Assembly (NCBI GenBank): GCA_003599535.1
Contig: QZKQ01000018.1
Span: 1-38,580, forward strand
Direction of reading: 5' to 3'
Length of the DNA stretch: 38,580 bases
From: Candidatus Zixiibacteriota bacterium
Lineage (GTDB): Bacteria > Electryoneota > B3-LCP
Within the stretch, counting starts at the first letter, position 1. Each line of letters starts with the position of its first letter. Position numbers and translations under genes: made by a program. Below the pieces are notes generated by a model, which worked only from the letters and a program-made list of their open reading frames with translations, was not told the DNA's origin and did no database searches. Below are positions 36,736-38,580 of this stretch, piece by piece.

Positions 36736-37890
36736 GTGAAGCGCTACTACTTCGACCACAGCGCCACCACCCGGGTGGATCCCCAGGTCATTCAGGCCAT
36801 GATCCGGGTGCTGGGGGAAGATTTCGGCAATCCCTCAAGCATGCACGCCTTCGGGCGCGAAGCCCGCACCTCCCTGGAAGGAGCCCGGGAAATACTTTCC
36901 CGGCTGCTGGGCGCCGAGTCCGCAGAACTGTTTTTCACCTCCGGGGGCACCGAGGCCGATAACCTGGCTTTGATCGGGGTCATGGAGGCCAACCGCGAGC
37001 GGGGCGATCACCTGATCGTCAGTAAGATCGAACACCACGCCATCCTGGACGCTGCCCACTGGCTGGAGCACCACGGATATCGGGTATCCTACGTCGCGCC
37101 GGACGCCGCGGGGATGATCCACCCTGAAGAGGTGCTGCGCGCCGTCACGCCCGGCACCGTGCTGATCTCGGTTATGCACGTCAACAACGAGGTCGGCACC
37201 ATCAATCCCATCGCCGATATCGGCCGGCTGGCCCGGGAGCGCGGCATTCTCTTCCACAGCGACGCCGTGCAGGCCTTCGGCAAGCTGCCGGTGAACGTCG
37301 GCGATCTGAACGTGGACCTGCTGTCCGTCTCAGGGCACAAGATTTACGGCCCCAAGGGCATCGGGGCGCTGTACGTCCGCCGGGGCGTGAAGCTCGCCCG
37401 CCGGACGCACGGCGGCCACCAGGAGCGCGAGGTCCGCACCGGCACAGAGAATATCGCCGGGGCCGTGGGGTTGTCGGTGGCGGCGCAGATCTGTCACGAC
37501 AAGATGGCCGCGGAAGCCGGGCGCCTGGGCGACCTGCGCGACCGGCTATGGGAAGGATTGCAGGCCCGGCTACCCCATATTCGCCTGAACGGCCATCCCA
37601 CCCAGCGCCTGCCGGGCCTGAACAATGTCTCTTTCGAAGGCGTGGAAGGCGAAGCCCTGCTGCTGGCCATGGATCTGAAGGGAATCGCCGCGTCCACCGG
37701 ATCGGCGTGCAGTTCCGGCCAGGTGAGCGCGTCGCACGTGCTGCTGGCCATGGGCATCCCGCCGCAGGTGGCCCAGGGGTCCATCCGCTTCTCCATGGGC
37801 CGGGAAAATGATGAGGAATCGGTAGCGTACGCCCTGGAGGTGGTTCCGGAGATCGTGAACCACCTGCGGGCGTTATCGTTTGATGCATAA
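36736..37890 (+). CDS. Cysteine desulfurase (NifS/IscS-like)
   Basis: YYFDHSATTRVDP; FTSGGTEADNLAL; SVSGHKIYGPKGIGALYVRRG (PLP lysine); STGSACSSGQVSASHVL. GTG start. Confidence 0.95.
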   Translation: MKRYYFDHSATTRVDPQVIQAMIRVLGEDFGNPSSMHAFGREARTSLEGAREILSRLLGAESAELFFTSGGTEADNLALIGVMEANRERGDHLIVSKIEHHAILDAAHWLEHHGYRVSYVAPDAAGMIHPEEVLRAVTPGTVLISVMHVNNEVGTINPIADIGRLARERGILFHSDAVQAFGKLPVNVGDLNVDLLSVSGHKIYGPKGIGALYVRRGVKLARRTHGGHQEREVRTGTENIAGAVGLSVAAQICHDKMAAEAGRLGDLRDRLWEGLQARLPHIRLNGHPTQRLPGLNNVSFEGVEGEALLLAMDLKGIAASTGSACSSGQVSASHVLLAMGIPPQVAQGSIRFSMGRENDEESVAYALEVVPEIVNHLRALSFDA

Positions 37891-38580
37891 ATTCTGGAAG
37901 TTTGCGAGCCTCTTCGCCGCGGCGGCCGTAATCCTGCCGCTGGTGATCGCATTGGCCGCTCTGTACCACGATGCCCGGCAAGATCCGGTGGCCTTCTTCG
38001 ACGCCCGCCGGTCGCGGAGCTACCAGGTGGGAACGGTGAATTCCCAGTCCCGGGAAGGCTTCACGGTGCGGTCACTGTCCGTGCAGGGCAACGCGGAGCA
38101 CGGCCGTACAGTGAGGTTCTGGGCTTACCTGTGCGCCCCGGATTCCATTCCTGAGCCGCTGCCGGCTTTCGTCCTGGTCGGCGGGATGTACACCGGGCGT
38201 GACGCGATCAACGTGATATCCGACCGGCCGGAACTCGCCCGCCGCGCCGTTTTCATCGCCCTTGACTACCCCTACGTGGAACCGGAAGGCCGTGGCGTGA
38301 TGGATATCGTCCGCCACATCCCTTCGGGACGGCAGGGGCTGCTGGACGGGGTGGAGGCCATCCGCCTGGCCATAGACTACCTGCAGGGGCATCCCGGCGT
38401 GGACCCGCAGCGCATCGTGCTGCTGGGAGTGTCGCTGGGGGCTTTCTATGCCGTGGACGCCGGCGGCGTGGACCGCAGGCCGGCCGCGGTCATGGCCTTC
38501 ATGGGCGGCGGCGATATCCAGTCCCTGGTGGACCTGAACCTGCGCCGGGGCAATCACATCCAGCCGGCTTTCCTGATCCC
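37883..38580 (+). CDS. Membrane-anchored/exported alpha/beta hydrolase, 3' truncated by window (absent from ORF track)
   Basis: Manual translation from ATG at 37883 (overlapping the preceding TAA): MHKFWKFASLFAAAAVILPLVIALAALYHD...; VLVGGMYTGRDAIN; nucleophile elbow VLLGVSLGAFYA; open to window end. Confidence 0.8.
   Translation, partial: MHKFWKFASLFAAAAVILPLVIALAALYHDARQDPVAFFDARRSRSYQVGTVNSQSREGFTVRSLSVQGNAEHGRTVRFWAYLCAPDSIPEPLPAFVLVGGMYTGRDAINVISDRPELARRAVFIALDYPYVEPEGRGVMDIVRHIPSGRQGLLDGVEAIRLAIDYLQGHPGVDPQRIVLLGVSLGAFYAVDAGGVDRRPAAVMAFMGGGDIQSLVDLNLRRGNHIQPAFLI

Overview
The window is a dense, high-GC bacterial chromosomal segment, mostly housekeeping genes on the + strand in long, tightly coupled runs. 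It is flanked by a truncated NCS2/AzgA-type permease at the left edge and a truncated alpha/beta hydrolase at the right edge that the ORF track missed because it has no stop in the window. + strand order: Fic protein, nadA, DUF502 membrane protein, a putative outer-membrane beta-barrel protein, an Omp85/BamA-like protein, rsmE, HIT protein, rpsU, then tilS, ftsH, PEGA protein, folE, TPR protein, folP, rimI, accD, surE, guaA, glmS, TPR/periplasmic-binding protein, larE-like, pgeF-like, uppP, gamma-Glu amidotransferase, holA, ECF sigma factor, putative anti-sigma factor, small zinc-ribbon protein, deoB, decayed MNT/HEPN toxin-antitoxin pair, two EutN/CcmL microcompartment vertex proteins, rdgB, cysteine desulfurase. 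One minus-strand island (MBL-fold hydrolase plus M36-like metalloprotease with a FlgD/T9SS-type C-terminal domain) has a readable promoter and terminator. The C-terminal sorting-type domain suggests an FCB-group-like bacterium (inference). Most interesting: (i) a promoter-to-terminator unit at 33350-36118 with zinc ribbon, deoB (probable CTG start) and two BMC vertex genes but no shell hexamers in view; (ii) an MNT/HEPN pair inside that unit with three separable lesions, one of which apparently removed both the antitoxin stop and the toxin start; (iii) two families of paired palindromic repeats around rpsU with compensatory base changes. No tRNA, rRNA, CRISPR array or IS element was recognised.
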